This document shows positions 1 through 8,043 of a DNA stretch of 64,000 bases, piece by piece. The notes below the pieces were generated by a model, which saw nothing but the letters and a program-made list of their open reading frames with translations, was not told where the DNA came from and ran no database searches. Location: assembly GCA_964521715.1 (NCBI GenBank), contig CAZFSS010000009.1, forward strand, positions 73,892-137,891. The letters run 5' to 3'. The translations under genes and the position numbers were made by a program. How positions within the stretch are numbered: position 1 is the stretch's first letter; each line of letters opens with the position of its first letter. This stretch comes from DAOVRD01 sp964521715. Lineage in GTDB: Bacteria > Planctomycetota > Brocadiia > SM23-32.

Positions 1-241
1 AAGAGCTCTGACTGCGCCGGCTGCCCGCGATGCCCAGCAGGACGGCGGCGAAGATCGCGAGCTTAAGGGACGTAAGCCACGAGATCTTGGCGGCCACGAG
101 CCCCTGCTTGACGGCCCCCGGGAACAGGTCCGGGATTGTCCAGGCCCAGAGCACCTTGACCAGCAGAAGCACGACGACGAAGGCGACGGCTGCGATTACC
201 AGACATCCGGGGAAGAACACGACTTTCCAGAAGCTCTTCAC
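1..241 (-). CDS. small membrane protein, 3' end outside window
   Basis: Reading frame on the minus strand from a GTG at 241 to the window edge with no stop (80 codons seen). A GAGGGA ribosome binding site lies at 251-256, about 9 bases upstream. The product has two hydrophobic stretches, about residues 8-32 and 62-74, separated by a loop containing PDLFPGAVKQGL. I do not recognise the family. It lies downstream of the topoisomerase VI A gene on the same strand with a gap of about 105 bases, so the two may be cotranscribed. The C-terminus cannot be judged. Confidence 0.55.
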   Translation of the reverse strand, partial: MKSFWKVVFFPGCLVIAAVAFVVVLLLVKVLWAWTIPDLFPGAVKQGLVAAKISWLTSLKLAIFAAVLLGIAGSRRSQSS

Positions 242-346
242 GGCCGGGCCTCCCTCAAAGCGTGGTTGTCGGGCATGCAAGAGGGCGCGGGACTCGTGTA
301 CCCCGTCTTCACGTCATTACGCCAGGAGCCCGCAGGCTATTCGCCC

Positions 347-1435
347 CTACGGCAGGAAATCGTCGGGTTTGGCCAGTTTCTCGGGCAGGTAATGTTCGAT
401 CACGTAGTTGAGGCTGTGCTTGGCGAATGCCTGCTGCTCGACCCTCTGGCCCATCTGGAGCATCTTCTGGATGGCCTTCTGCCACGGCTTGTGGCGCTTG
501 AAGAACGGGTCGTTCTTCATCAGGTCCCTGGCGCGCTTGACGTCCACGTCGGTCAGGGGGTGGGTGGGGAGGTCGTACTTCTCGATGTCGTACGGCGTGA
601 CGCCCAGGAAGCGGGCCGTGGGCACGCAGAAGTACTCGTTGATGTGGGCGGCGTTGCCGCTGCCCACCTTCAGCGTCCGGTAGATGTTGCCGTAGCCGTA
701 CGGGTCGCCGTCCACGAAGGCGTAGACGTCCAGCTTCTTCTCCTCGCTCAGGCGGCGCACGAAACGGCGGCACGCGCGGGTCGGCACGCCGCCCATCGAG
801 ACCAGGATGCAGTTGGCCGTTCGCCAGAAGGAGTGGTTGTTGAGGCGCTGGAACATGCCGGCCGTCTCGATGGCCAGGATGAAGTCGGCCTTCGCCCTGA
901 ACTCGAGCTCCTCGACGCTGATGGGCACCGAGTAAGCCCCGCTGCCGAATCTGGTGCAGTCGATCTCCAGCTTCTTCCCCGTGATGCGGTCGCGGTCTAT
1001 GACGACGAGCTGGCCGGCGACCTCGCCCCCTTTCTCCTCGGGGATGAAGCCGAGCTGCTCCCTGTTGACGGCGAACAGGGCCTCCACGTCCTCCATGACG
1101 GCGTCGGACTCGGGCTGCTCGTCGAAGCGCGCGTCGCCCCAGTTTTTTGAGACGTAGTACGCCTCCCTCTTGGTGACCTCTTCCTCGGTGTCTATGGCCT
1201 CCTTGGAGAGGGCCATCATGCGCAAGGTCTGGGCGAAGGTCTTCACCGTGTTGTAGGTGAGGGTCCGGGTGATCTTGCCCTTCTTGAGCTTGAAGTAGCC
1301 GTCGTCCTCGTCGTAAGCCACGTTGCTGAGCGAGCGCTTCGGGAACTTCAGGGAGGGCCTCTGCTTCCTGCTGATCCGCTCTTTGATTTCCCGAGCGCAG
1401 GCGAGTATTGCGTCGCGCGTCTTGCCTTCTGCCAC
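347..1435 (-). CDS. DNA topoisomerase VI subunit A (Spo11/TOPRIM family)
   Basis: 362-residue type IIB topoisomerase catalytic subunit, which makes the transient double-strand break through a tyrosine. The winged-helix motif TKREAYYVSKNW places the likely catalytic tyrosine at Y94 (second Tyr, by alignment with Spo11). The TOPRIM domain follows, with E190 in ILAIETAG and D242/D244 in FVDGDPYG, the usual metal-binding acid set. Length is normal for the family. The start is a GTG with GGGGGA just upstream. The ATPase partner (subunit B) is usually adjacent but is not in this window. Topoisomerase VI is mainly archaeal and plant; bacterial copies are sporadic. A role as a Spo11-like nuclease without subunit B cannot be excluded. 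Confidence 0.88.
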   Translation of the reverse strand: MAEGKTRDAILACAREIKERISRKQRPSLKFPKRSLSNVAYDEDDGYFKLKKGKITRTLTYNTVKTFAQTLRMMALSKEAIDTEEEVTKREAYYVSKNWGDARFDEQPESDAVMEDVEALFAVNREQLGFIPEEKGGEVAGQLVVIDRDRITGKKLEIDCTRFGSGAYSVPISVEELEFRAKADFILAIETAGMFQRLNNHSFWRTANCILVSMGGVPTRACRRFVRRLSEEKKLDVYAFVDGDPYGYGNIYRTLKVGSGNAAHINEYFCVPTARFLGVTPYDIEKYDLPTHPLTDVDVKRARDLMKNDPFFKRHKPWQKAIQKMLQMGQRVEQQAFAKHSLNYVIEHYLPEKLAKPDDFLP

Positions 1436-1482
1436 GTTCTTCCCCCGTTTGACTGAGTTACGGACGACCTTACCGAAGACGA

Positions 1483-1511
1483 AGCATAAGCTCCTCTTAG
1501 GGCAAAATCAA
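1483..1511 (-). promoter_or_regulatory. promoter of the topoisomerase VI A gene
   Basis: Minus strand -35 TTGATT (1506-1511) and -10 TATGCT (1483-1488) with a 17-base spacer, about 50 bases upstream of the GTG start. Match to the sigma-70 consensus is 4-5 of 6 in each box. Confidence 0.5.
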
Positions 1512-1584
1512 GCCGGCGGGCGGCGGACCTGCCTCGCGCTCGGAAAGGCGGATAGGAGCGCCGATCGGGCGCCCGGAAAATGCC

Positions 1585-1612
1585 TTGCATTGCGGCCTCG
1601 ATGCGTTATCAT
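1585..1612 (+). promoter_or_regulatory. promoter of the mannose-1-phosphate guanylyltransferase gene
   Basis: TTGCAT (1585-1590), 16-base spacer, TATCAT (1607-1612); transcription would start near 1619, giving a leader of about 50 bases before the ATG at 1669. It is divergent from the topoisomerase promoter, sharing a 233-base gap. Confidence 0.5.
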
Positions 1613-1668
1613 GCCCGTTGGTGCGCTTCCGAACAAGCCTTCATCCCCGCGTCTTCGAGGATGTCACG

Positions 1669-2769
1669 ATGAGGATCGTCATACGCGCCGGAGGGGTCGG
1701 GACGCGGCTCTGGCCCTGGAGCAGGGCCGACCGCCCGAAGCAGTTCCTGCCTCTGTTCCAGGGGAAGAGCTCCGTGCAGGTGGCCTGGGAGAGGTTCGTC
1801 CAATCCGGGCTCGCCGCCCCTGATGAGATCTACCTCTCGGTGGGCAAGCAGAGCCTGGACCTGGCGCTGGAGCAGCTTCCGGACGTCCCGCGCGAGCAGG
1901 TCATCGTCGAGCCCGCCCTCAGGGACACCGGAGCCGCCATCGGCCTGGAGACGGTCTGGGTCACGCGGCGCGGTGGCGAAGCCATCATCGCCAGCCTCGG
2001 CAGCGACCACTACGTCGGGCGGCCGGACGAGTTCATCAAGGCGCTGTCGGCGGCCGAGCAGTTCATCAAGCACAGCCCGGGTTACCTGGTCGCCATCGCG
2101 TGCGAACCGACGCGGGTCGAGACGAACTACGGCCACATCAGGAAGGGGGAAGTGTTGGCCGAGCACGGTGGCATACCGGTTTATGAGGTGGCCGAGTTCA
2201 CCGAGAAGCCGGACGGGCGGACGGCGCAGAAGTACACGGAGAGCGGCGACTACCTGTGGAACGCCAACTTCTTCGTTTGGGCTTCCGAAACGTTGATGGC
2301 GCAGTTCGAGGAGTTCGAGCCGGAGATGCACGACTCCTTCGTGGCGCTTCGCGAGGCGGCCGGGGGCGCGGACCTGCGCGAGGCGATCCGCCAGGCCTAC
2401 CCGGGCATCAAGAAGATCGCCATCGACTATGCCGTGCTGGAGCCGGCGGCGCGCGCCGGCCGGATGGCCGTCATCCCCGCTGCCATGGAATGGAGCGACA
2501 TCGGAAGCTGGGCGACCCTCACGGACGCCTTCCCGGCGGACGGGCAGGGCAACCTGTTCCTCGCCCCTGTCCTGTCGGAGGAAACGGTCAACACGACGGT
2601 CTTCGCCCGGAATCCCGACCGCAAGGTGATCGCCACGATCGGCCTGGACGGCGTGGTCATCGTCGACACGAAGGACGCGCTCCTCGTCTGCCCGAAGGAC
2701 CAATCGGGCAAGGTCAAGAAGCTCGTCGAGCGCATGCGCAGGGGCGAGCAGTGGAAGGACCTGGTGTAG
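1669..2769 (+). CDS. manC: mannose-1-phosphate guanylyltransferase
   Basis: 366-residue cytoplasmic nucleotidyltransferase that makes GDP-mannose from GTP and mannose-1-phosphate, a precursor for glycans and exopolysaccharide. The N-terminal signature AGGVGTRLWPWSR (residues 7-19) followed by RPKQFL is typical of ManC; FTEKPD and WNANFFVW are the sugar-binding segments and EWSDIGSW lies near residues 280-287. The protein stops after the nucleotidyltransferase and short beta-helix part, so there is no fused phosphomannose isomerase domain. The ATG at 1669 is preferred over upstream starts because GAGG precedes it by 8 bases and the family begins here. It appears monocistronic. Confidence 0.9.
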   Translation: MRIVIRAGGVGTRLWPWSRADRPKQFLPLFQGKSSVQVAWERFVQSGLAAPDEIYLSVGKQSLDLALEQLPDVPREQVIVEPALRDTGAAIGLETVWVTRRGGEAIIASLGSDHYVGRPDEFIKALSAAEQFIKHSPGYLVAIACEPTRVETNYGHIRKGEVLAEHGGIPVYEVAEFTEKPDGRTAQKYTESGDYLWNANFFVWASETLMAQFEEFEPEMHDSFVALREAAGGADLREAIRQAYPGIKKIAIDYAVLEPAARAGRMAVIPAAMEWSDIGSWATLTDAFPADGQGNLFLAPVLSEETVNTTVFARNPDRKVIATIGLDGVVIVDTKDALLVCPKDQSGKVKKLVERMRRGEQWKDLV

Positions 2770-2879
2770 CGCTGGAGGGGAACGAGTGGTCTTGATGCGT
2801 CGCTCGAAAGGCTTGCTCTTGGCCGTCTTTGTGCGCGCGTTCTGCAGGCGCGGTTGGGCCAGACCGCGGCTCTAGGCAT

Positions 2880-3947
2880 ATGGTCATGGGTGATGCGGGA
2901 CACCTTGTCTTCTGCAGTATAGCACTTAGCGCTCTAGCCATCTTCCACAGCATCTGGAAGGGCCTGCGGCGGCGCAAGGCGTTACTGGAAATCGAGGTCT
3001 CCCCGCACCGCCGCGCGTCGTGGCCTTCCTGGGGGGTAGTCGCCCAGGTATGGAATCAAGGGGAAGCGGCAGCCCCCTTGGGGCGAGTTGCCCTGCGGTG
3101 GCAGCCTCGGAGAGGGGCCCAGGACGAGGTCTTCCTCGAGTCCGATGTGGCCGCGGGCGCGTTCCTCCCGCCTACGTCAGGGAGGGGCTATTTCCTTTCG
3201 CCGCTGCCAGATAAGCTGACTGAGGCAGTCGGCCAGCGCGATACTGAGTTCCTGCTAACGGTGTATTCGCGTGGGCGAACAGCTTGCACGCTACGAGGGT
3301 CTCCCTTACGTGAAGCACTCGAGCAGGCGGCAGCGAATGCGGCGGTCGATGTCACCTCTCGCTCGATCGTTGCCGCCATGGGCCAGAAGGTTAGTCTCAC
3401 GCAGCCTTACCGGCAGGCATACCGCGGGGCACCGACCGATAGAATGTCGATTCAGTACGCAGTGAAGGCCATCGTGGATCAGGTTGGAGTGTCCTACGAC
3501 TGGGAGCGCTCCTATGCCAATACGAACCCAATCTGCCGCCAGTGGGTTCGGCCGCGCATTGTAGAACGCCCGTGCGGAGACGCTCTGCGCCAGCTTCTGG
3601 AGCCGTTTGGGCTCACGTACGGGACCTATCAGGGGCAAGTTGTCCTAGAGCTCGAACCCGGCACAAGGCTGTCGGAGCACATCCCGGGGGAATACGGGTG
3701 GTACGAAGAGGGGGAGCTTAGGAGCGCGGTGGTTCTGTACGCGGACCACAGCATGAGGTTCGGCCGCAAGAAGATCCCGCAGTACCGCTGGGAATGGACA
3801 GAGGAGGGCCTTATTATCTACTTCTATAGCGATCGGTGGCTCTTCAACGCTCCAGAGCCGGGTGTCTACGAGGGTTCGTACAAGGGACCTGACACGATGA
3901 AAGCCCGTCGGAAGATAACCTTGGTGTTCCACAAGCCGTTGGACTGA
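2880..3947 (+). CDS. unknown protein with an N-terminal membrane anchor and STN-like domain
   Basis: About 355 residues from the ATG at 2880 (a second in-frame ATG is at 2886; neither has a clear ribosome binding site). A hydrophobic N-terminus (about residues 7-22) followed by WKGLRRRK suggests an inner-membrane anchor. Residues about 185-260 (RMSIQYAVKAIVDQVGVSY through CGDALRQLLEPFGLTY to GQVVLEL) have the layout of a secretin/TonB short N-terminal (STN) domain: helix, strand, 'DAL..LLEPFGLTY', strand. The C-terminal 90 residues are rich in aromatic residues and unassigned. Third codon positions carry visibly more A/T than in neighbours, which may indicate transfer. Function not known. Confidence 0.6.
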   Translation: MVMGDAGHLVFCSIALSALAIFHSIWKGLRRRKALLEIEVSPHRRASWPSWGVVAQVWNQGEAAAPLGRVALRWQPRRGAQDEVFLESDVAAGAFLPPTSGRGYFLSPLPDKLTEAVGQRDTEFLLTVYSRGRTACTLRGSPLREALEQAAANAAVDVTSRSIVAAMGQKVSLTQPYRQAYRGAPTDRMSIQYAVKAIVDQVGVSYDWERSYANTNPICRQWVRPRIVERPCGDALRQLLEPFGLTYGTYQGQVVLELEPGTRLSEHIPGEYGWYEEGELRSAVVLYADHSMRFGRKKIPQYRWEWTEEGLIIYFYSDRWLFNAPEPGVYEGSYKGPDTMKARRKITLVFHKPLD

Positions 3948-4046
3948 CCGTGTCAATGCCTCTCCTCACTGGGTGCAAGCGTGCGCGGCCCGTCCAGCGT
4001 GCGAGGGAGAGCGGACGCGCGCTGCGGCGAGGCCCGGTCTATCTTG

Positions 4047-4076
4047 TTGACGGAGGTCGTCCGCGGCCGCTAGAAT
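4047..4076 (+). promoter_or_regulatory. promoter of the yggU-ileS unit
   Basis: TTGACG (4047-4052), 18-base spacer, TAGAAT (4071-4076). Both boxes match consensus in 5 of 6 positions. The predicted start near 4083 gives a leader of about 40 bases to the GTG at 4122. Confidence 0.6.
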
Positions 4077-4121
4077 GGACCGCCCGGTGGGGTCTGCGGG
4101 CAGTAGCGAGGGAGAGCGCAG

Positions 4122-4406
4122 GTGGTTCACGTGCGGGACACGGCGGACGGCTTCGTGGTGCCGGTTCTGGTCGAGCCCGGTGCCGGCAGGGACCGCCTGT
4201 ACGGCGAATATGCCGGCCGCCTGAAGCTGTCCGTCACGGCGCCGCCCGAGAGGGGCAAGGCCAACAGGGCCGTCTGCAAGCTCCTGGCTTCCGAACTCGG
4301 CCTGAGCAAGTCGCAGGTCCACATCCTTTCCGGCCACGCGGCCAGGCAGAAGGAGGTGCTCATCGAGCGCGTCTCCCGTGACGCGCTCGAGGCGATCATA
4401 GCCTGA
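4122..4406 (+). CDS. DUF167 (YggU) family protein
   Basis: 94-residue conserved protein of the YggU/C15orf40 family. The core VPVLVEPGAGRDRL, LKLSVTAPPERGKANRAVCK and SKSQVHILSGHAARQKEVLI is characteristic: a small alpha/beta fold whose function is unknown. Length is normal. The GTG start has GAGGGAGAGCGCAG just upstream. It is the first gene after a good promoter and is followed at a short interval by ileS, so the two are probably cotranscribed. Confidence 0.85.
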   Translation: MVHVRDTADGFVVPVLVEPGAGRDRLYGEYAGRLKLSVTAPPERGKANRAVCKLLASELGLSKSQVHILSGHAARQKEVLIERVSRDALEAIIA

Positions 4407-4492
4407 GCCGCCTTTCGATGGCCTCGACGGCCGATTCCGGCCGCTACGATCCGTCTCAGTGCCCGACGCCGCCTGCCCGTGAGCCGGCGGGC

Positions 4493-7400
4493 ATGCCGCA
4501 ACCGGAGACTTCGATTCCGAGGGACAACACCGTGTTCACGAAAGTCGACAGCCAGGCTTCGTTCGTTGACCTCGAACACGAGATGCTGCGGTTCTGGGAA
4601 GAGAGCCGGACGTTCGACAAGCTGCGCCGCAAGAACGAAGGCAAACCGCGCTGGTCCTTCCTGGATGGGCCGATCACGGCCAACAACCCCATGGGCGTCC
4701 ACCACGCGTGGGGCCGCACCTACAAGGATTGCTACCTGCGCTACCACGCCATGACGGGCCACGAGATGCGCTACCAGAACGGCTTCGACTGCCAGGGCCT
4801 GTGGGTGGAAGTGGAAGTGGAGAAAGAGCTGGGCTTCACGAGCAAGCGCGACATCGAGCGCTACGGACTCGAGAAGTTCGTCGAGAAGTGCAAGGAGCGC
4901 GTGCGCAAGTACGCCGCCGTCCAGACGCAGCAGTCCATCCGCCTCGGTTACTGGATGGACTGGGACGACTCCTACTACACGATGTCGGACGAGAACAACT
5001 ACACGATCTGGACCTTCCTGAAGAAGTGCCACGAGCGCGGGCTGATCTACCGCGGGCGCGACAGTATGCCGTGGTGCCCCCGCTGCGGCACCGGCATCAG
5101 CCAGCACGAGATGCACGAGGGTTACGAGGACGTGACGGAGGATGCCGTCTTCCTGCGCCTGCCCCTGCGTGGCCGCGAGCGCGAGTACCTCCTCGTCTGG
5201 ACCACGACGCCCTGGACGCTGTCCTCGAACGTAGCCTGCGCCGTCCACCCCGGCCTGATGTACGCCAGGGCGCGCCAGGACAGCGACGTCTACTACCTGG
5301 CGCATTCGCGCCTGGACGAGCTGAAGTCGCGCGGCCCGTACGAGGTGCTCGACGAATTCCTGGGCGCCGAGATGGAGGGATGGACCTACGACGGCCCGTT
5401 CGACGAGCTGCCGGCCGCCGCCCCCGCCGTCGACGTGCACCGCGTCATCATGTGGGACCTGGTCACCAGCACGGAGGGCACCGGGATCGTCCACACGGCC
5501 CCGGGCTGCGGCAAGGAGGACTTCGACCTCTCCGTCAAGCTAGACCTGCCCGTCATCGCGCCCATCGATGAGTCCGGCGTGTTCATGGACGGCTTCGGCT
5601 TCCTGACCGGGAAGAACGCTGCCGAAGTCGCCGAGGCCGTCTTCCAGAGCCTGCGCGAGAAGGGCTACTACTACAAGAAGGAGCCCTACACGCACAGCTA
5701 TCCCCACTGCTGGCGCTGCGGCGCCGCGCTGCTCTTCCGGAACGTGGACGAGTGGTACATCGACATGTCCTGGCGCGATGAGATCGAGGACGTGGCTAAG
5801 CAGATCCGCTGGATCCCGGACTGGGGCCTCGAGCGCGAGCTGGACTGGCTGAGCAACATGCGCGACTGGATGATCTCGAAGAAGCGCTACTGGGGCCTGG
5901 CGCTGCCGATCTACCGGTGCGACTGCGGCTGGTTCGACGTGATCGGCAGCAGGGAGGAGCTGAGGGAGCGCGCCGTCCAGGGCTGGGAGGAGTTCGAGGG
6001 CCACTCCCCGCATCGGCCCTGGGTGGACGCCGTCAGGATCGCCTGCGGCCGGTGCGGCAAGCCGGTCGCCCGCATCCCGGACGTCGGCAACCCCTGGCTC
6101 GACGCCGGCATCGTTCCCTACTCCACCGTCAAGTACAACGAGGACCGCGAGTACTGGTCGAAGTGGGTTCCGGCGGACTTCGTTACCGAGTGCTTCCCCG
6201 GCCAGTTCCGCAACTGGTTCTACGCGCTGCTGGCGATGAGCGCGATGATGGAGGGCATCCCTCCGTTCAGGACGCTGCTCGGCCATGCCCTCGTGCGCGA
6301 CGAGAAGGGCGAGGAGATGCACAAGAGCTGGGGTAACGCCATTGACTTCGACGAGGCCGCCGAGCGCATGGGCAGCGACGTGATGCGCTGGATCTTCTGC
6401 CGGCAGGACCCGGTCAACAACCTGAGTTTCGGCTGGGCCATCGGCGACCTGACCAGGCGCAAGGTCTTCAACACCCTCTGGAACACGTATGCGTTCTTCT
6501 GCAACTATGCGCGGCTGGACGGCTTCGATCCGAACTCCGCGCCCGTCCCTTACGCCAAGCGGCCCGACATGGACCGCTGGCTCCTGAGCGACCTTCAGTT
6601 GCTGGTAGCACTCGCCAACGAGAGGCTGGCGGAGTTCGACGTCGCCTCCTTCGTGCGGCGCGCAGAGAAGTTCGTTGACGACCTCTCCAACTGGTACGTG
6701 CGCCGCAACCGGCGGCGCTTCTGGCGCGCCAGGGGCGTCGACGACCGCGACAAGCTCGCCGCCTATCAGACGCTGCACGAGGCGCTCGTGACGCTGTGCC
6801 AACTGCTCGCGCCCGTCATCCCGTTCATGACCGAGGTCATGTACCGGAACCTGGTGGCCGAGCAGGACCCGCACGCGCCGCAGAGCGTGCATCTCTGCGA
6901 CTACCCCCGGTGCAGGGAAGAGCTGATCGACGAGGAGCTGAGCCGCCACACCGGCGTGATCACCTCATGCGTGTCCGCCGTGCTGGGGCTGCGCAATGAG
7001 CAGCAGATGCGCGTTCGTCAGCCGTTGGGCGAGCTGACCGCGGTCACGGGCGACGCCGAAGCCGTGGCTGCTCTGGCGCGATTCGAGGCGCAGCTCCTCA
7101 ACGAGCTCAACGTCAAGGCGCTTACGGTCACGGACAGCGCGGAGGGCGTCGAGCGGCTCGAGCTTGTGCCTGACATGAGGAAGCTCGGGCCGAAGCACAA
7201 GTCCGACGCCGGCAAGGTCGCGGAAGTCATCCGATCGCTCGATCCCGCTGCGGCGGCGCGGGCGCTGGAGGCCGGCGAGGAACTGGCCGTCAACGTGGAC
7301 GGCAGGGAAGTGCAGATCGCCCCGGACGAAGTAGAGGTCAGGCGCCAGATGCCCGGGCACCTCGCCGTCGCGCAGGCCGAGGGCGTCATGCTGATCCTGG

Positions 7401-7687
7401 ACACGCGGATCACGCCCGAGCTCGAAGCCGAGGGCTGGGCGCGCGACACCGTCCGCCACGTCCAGCAACTGCGCAAGGAGATCGACCTCAACATCGAGGA
7501 CCGCATCCACCTGCATTACGCGACCGATTCCGAGGCGCTGGCGGGGGCGATCGAGACGTGGCGCGACTACGTCATGGCCGAGACTCTCTCATTGCGCATG
7601 GAGCGCGGGGAAGGGGAGGGCACGCCGAAGACCGTCCGCATCGGCGGCGCGGACCTGACGATCCAGGTCGCGAAGGCGTCGGCGTAG
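4493..7687 (+). CDS. ileS: isoleucyl-tRNA synthetase, IleRS2-like, altered HIGH motif
   Basis: About 1064-residue class I synthetase that charges tRNA-Ile. The Rossmann fold shows TANNPMGVHHAWGRTYKD; the ATP-binding HIGH signature is therefore G68-V69-H70-H71, with Gly and His exchanged at positions 1 and 3. The editing (CP1) domain is complete, with VWTTTPWTLSSN and GTGIVHTAPGCGKEDF. KMSKS is also altered: E608-M-H-K-S in GEEMHKSWGN. Cysteine pairs CPRCG, CWRCG, CDCG and CGRCG indicate zinc sites. The long C-terminal anticodon region places it with the eukaryote-like IleRS2 class. The start at 4493 is chosen because conserved sequence begins soon after; an upstream in-frame ATG at 4418 would add 25 residues. 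It is the only ileS in the window. Confidence 0.9.
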   Translation: MPQPETSIPRDNTVFTKVDSQASFVDLEHEMLRFWEESRTFDKLRRKNEGKPRWSFLDGPITANNPMGVHHAWGRTYKDCYLRYHAMTGHEMRYQNGFDCQGLWVEVEVEKELGFTSKRDIERYGLEKFVEKCKERVRKYAAVQTQQSIRLGYWMDWDDSYYTMSDENNYTIWTFLKKCHERGLIYRGRDSMPWCPRCGTGISQHEMHEGYEDVTEDAVFLRLPLRGREREYLLVWTTTPWTLSSNVACAVHPGLMYARARQDSDVYYLAHSRLDELKSRGPYEVLDEFLGAEMEGWTYDGPFDELPAAAPAVDVHRVIMWDLVTSTEGTGIVHTAPGCGKEDFDLSVKLDLPVIAPIDESGVFMDGFGFLTGKNAAEVAEAVFQSLREKGYYYKKEPYTHSYPHCWRCGAALLFRNVDEWYIDMSWRDEIEDVAKQIRWIPDWGLERELDWLSNMRDWMISKKRYWGLALPIYRCDCGWFDVIGSREELRERAVQGWEEFEGHSPHRPWVDAVRIACGRCGKPVARIPDVGNPWLDAGIVPYSTVKYNEDREYWSKWVPADFVTECFPGQFRNWFYALLAMSAMMEGIPPFRTLLGHALVRDEKGEEMHKSWGNAIDFDEAAERMGSDVMRWIFCRQDPVNNLSFGWAIGDLTRRKVFNTLWNTYAFFCNYARLDGFDPNSAPVPYAKRPDMDRWLLSDLQLLVALANERLAEFDVASFVRRAEKFVDDLSNWYVRRNRRRFWRARGVDDRDKLAAYQTLHEALVTLCQLLAPVIPFMTEVMYRNLVAEQDPHAPQSVHLCDYPRCREELIDEELSRHTGVITSCVSAVLGLRNEQQMRVRQPLGELTAVTGDAEAVAALARFEAQLLNELNVKALTVTDSAEGVERLELVPDMRKLGPKHKSDAGKVAEVIRSLDPAAAARALEAGEELAVNVDGREVQIAPDEVEVRRQMPGHLAVAQAEGVMLILDTRITPELEAEGWARDTVRHVQQLRKEIDLNIEDRIHLHYATDSEALAGAIETWRDYVMAETLSLRMERGEGEGTPKTVRIGGADLTIQVAKASA

Positions 7688-7750
7688 TGGTACCACTTTG
7701 CCAAGTCACGGGCCGTTTCGCTCTCGTGCCTGCCAAGAGAAGCGCATTGG

Positions 7751-7858
7751 TGTCATTCTGAGTTCGCCGTCCGGCGAACGAAGAATCTCGTCGTTTTTGT
7801 GACGCCCAAGTGAACGGCAAGATCCTTCATCCCGCCGTAGCGGGACTCAGGATGACAA
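7751..7858. repeat. MITE-like foldback repeat, copy 1
   Basis: Terminal inverted repeats TGTCATTCTGAG and CTCAGGATGACA (11 of 12 match) enclose an inner pair ACGAAGAATCTCG and AAGATCCTTCAT, so the whole element can fold into an interrupted hairpin. A second copy with the same ends and inner arm lies at 21607-21707. No coding capacity, and target-site duplications are not obvious. Confidence 0.65.
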
Positions 7859-7966
7859 CCGGCGTGGCTCCACGGAGTTGACGTCCTCGAACTAGGGACC
7901 TTCAGCGCTGAAGTTGGTGGTTGTCAGGTCGGGCCTCCGCCATGCTGGCAAGTTCGATCTATATTC

Positions 7967-7994
7967 GTAGGGGCACGGCGCGCCGTGCCCCTAC
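7967..7994. repeat. perfect 28-base palindrome, dispersed repeat copy 1
   Basis: GTAGGGGCACGGCG followed directly by its exact reverse complement. A related copy, GTAGGGGCACGGC with a shortened right arm, starts at 13593 inside the stop codon of the GH9 gene. It could form a strong hairpin, but no T run follows, so it is not a typical intrinsic terminator. Confidence 0.75.
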
Positions 7995-8043
7995 TGCACG
8001 CAGCCGAAAGAGGCCTACTCGGGAGTTCAGTGCTGAAGCTGCA

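Larger units (their letters stand above)
7688..8043. other. gene-free gap with three kinds of inverted repeat
   Basis: 356 bases between ileS and the DUF1284-like gene. I see no credible ORF. The gap holds a 108-base foldback element, a perfect 28-base palindrome and two copies of a 12-base near-palindrome (TTCAGCGCTGAA at 7901-7912 and TTCAGTGCTGAA at 8026-8037), all listed separately. GTGGTACCAC just after the ileS stop is a further short palindrome without a T run. Confidence 0.7.

Noticed and set aside
1609..2703. 364-codon minus-strand frame over manC
   Set aside because: Antisense shadow; the plus-strand protein carries all ManC motifs.
4708..6949. Several long frames over ileS on both strands
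   Set aside because: The IleRS frame is uninterrupted and full of known motifs; the others show only GC-driven composition.
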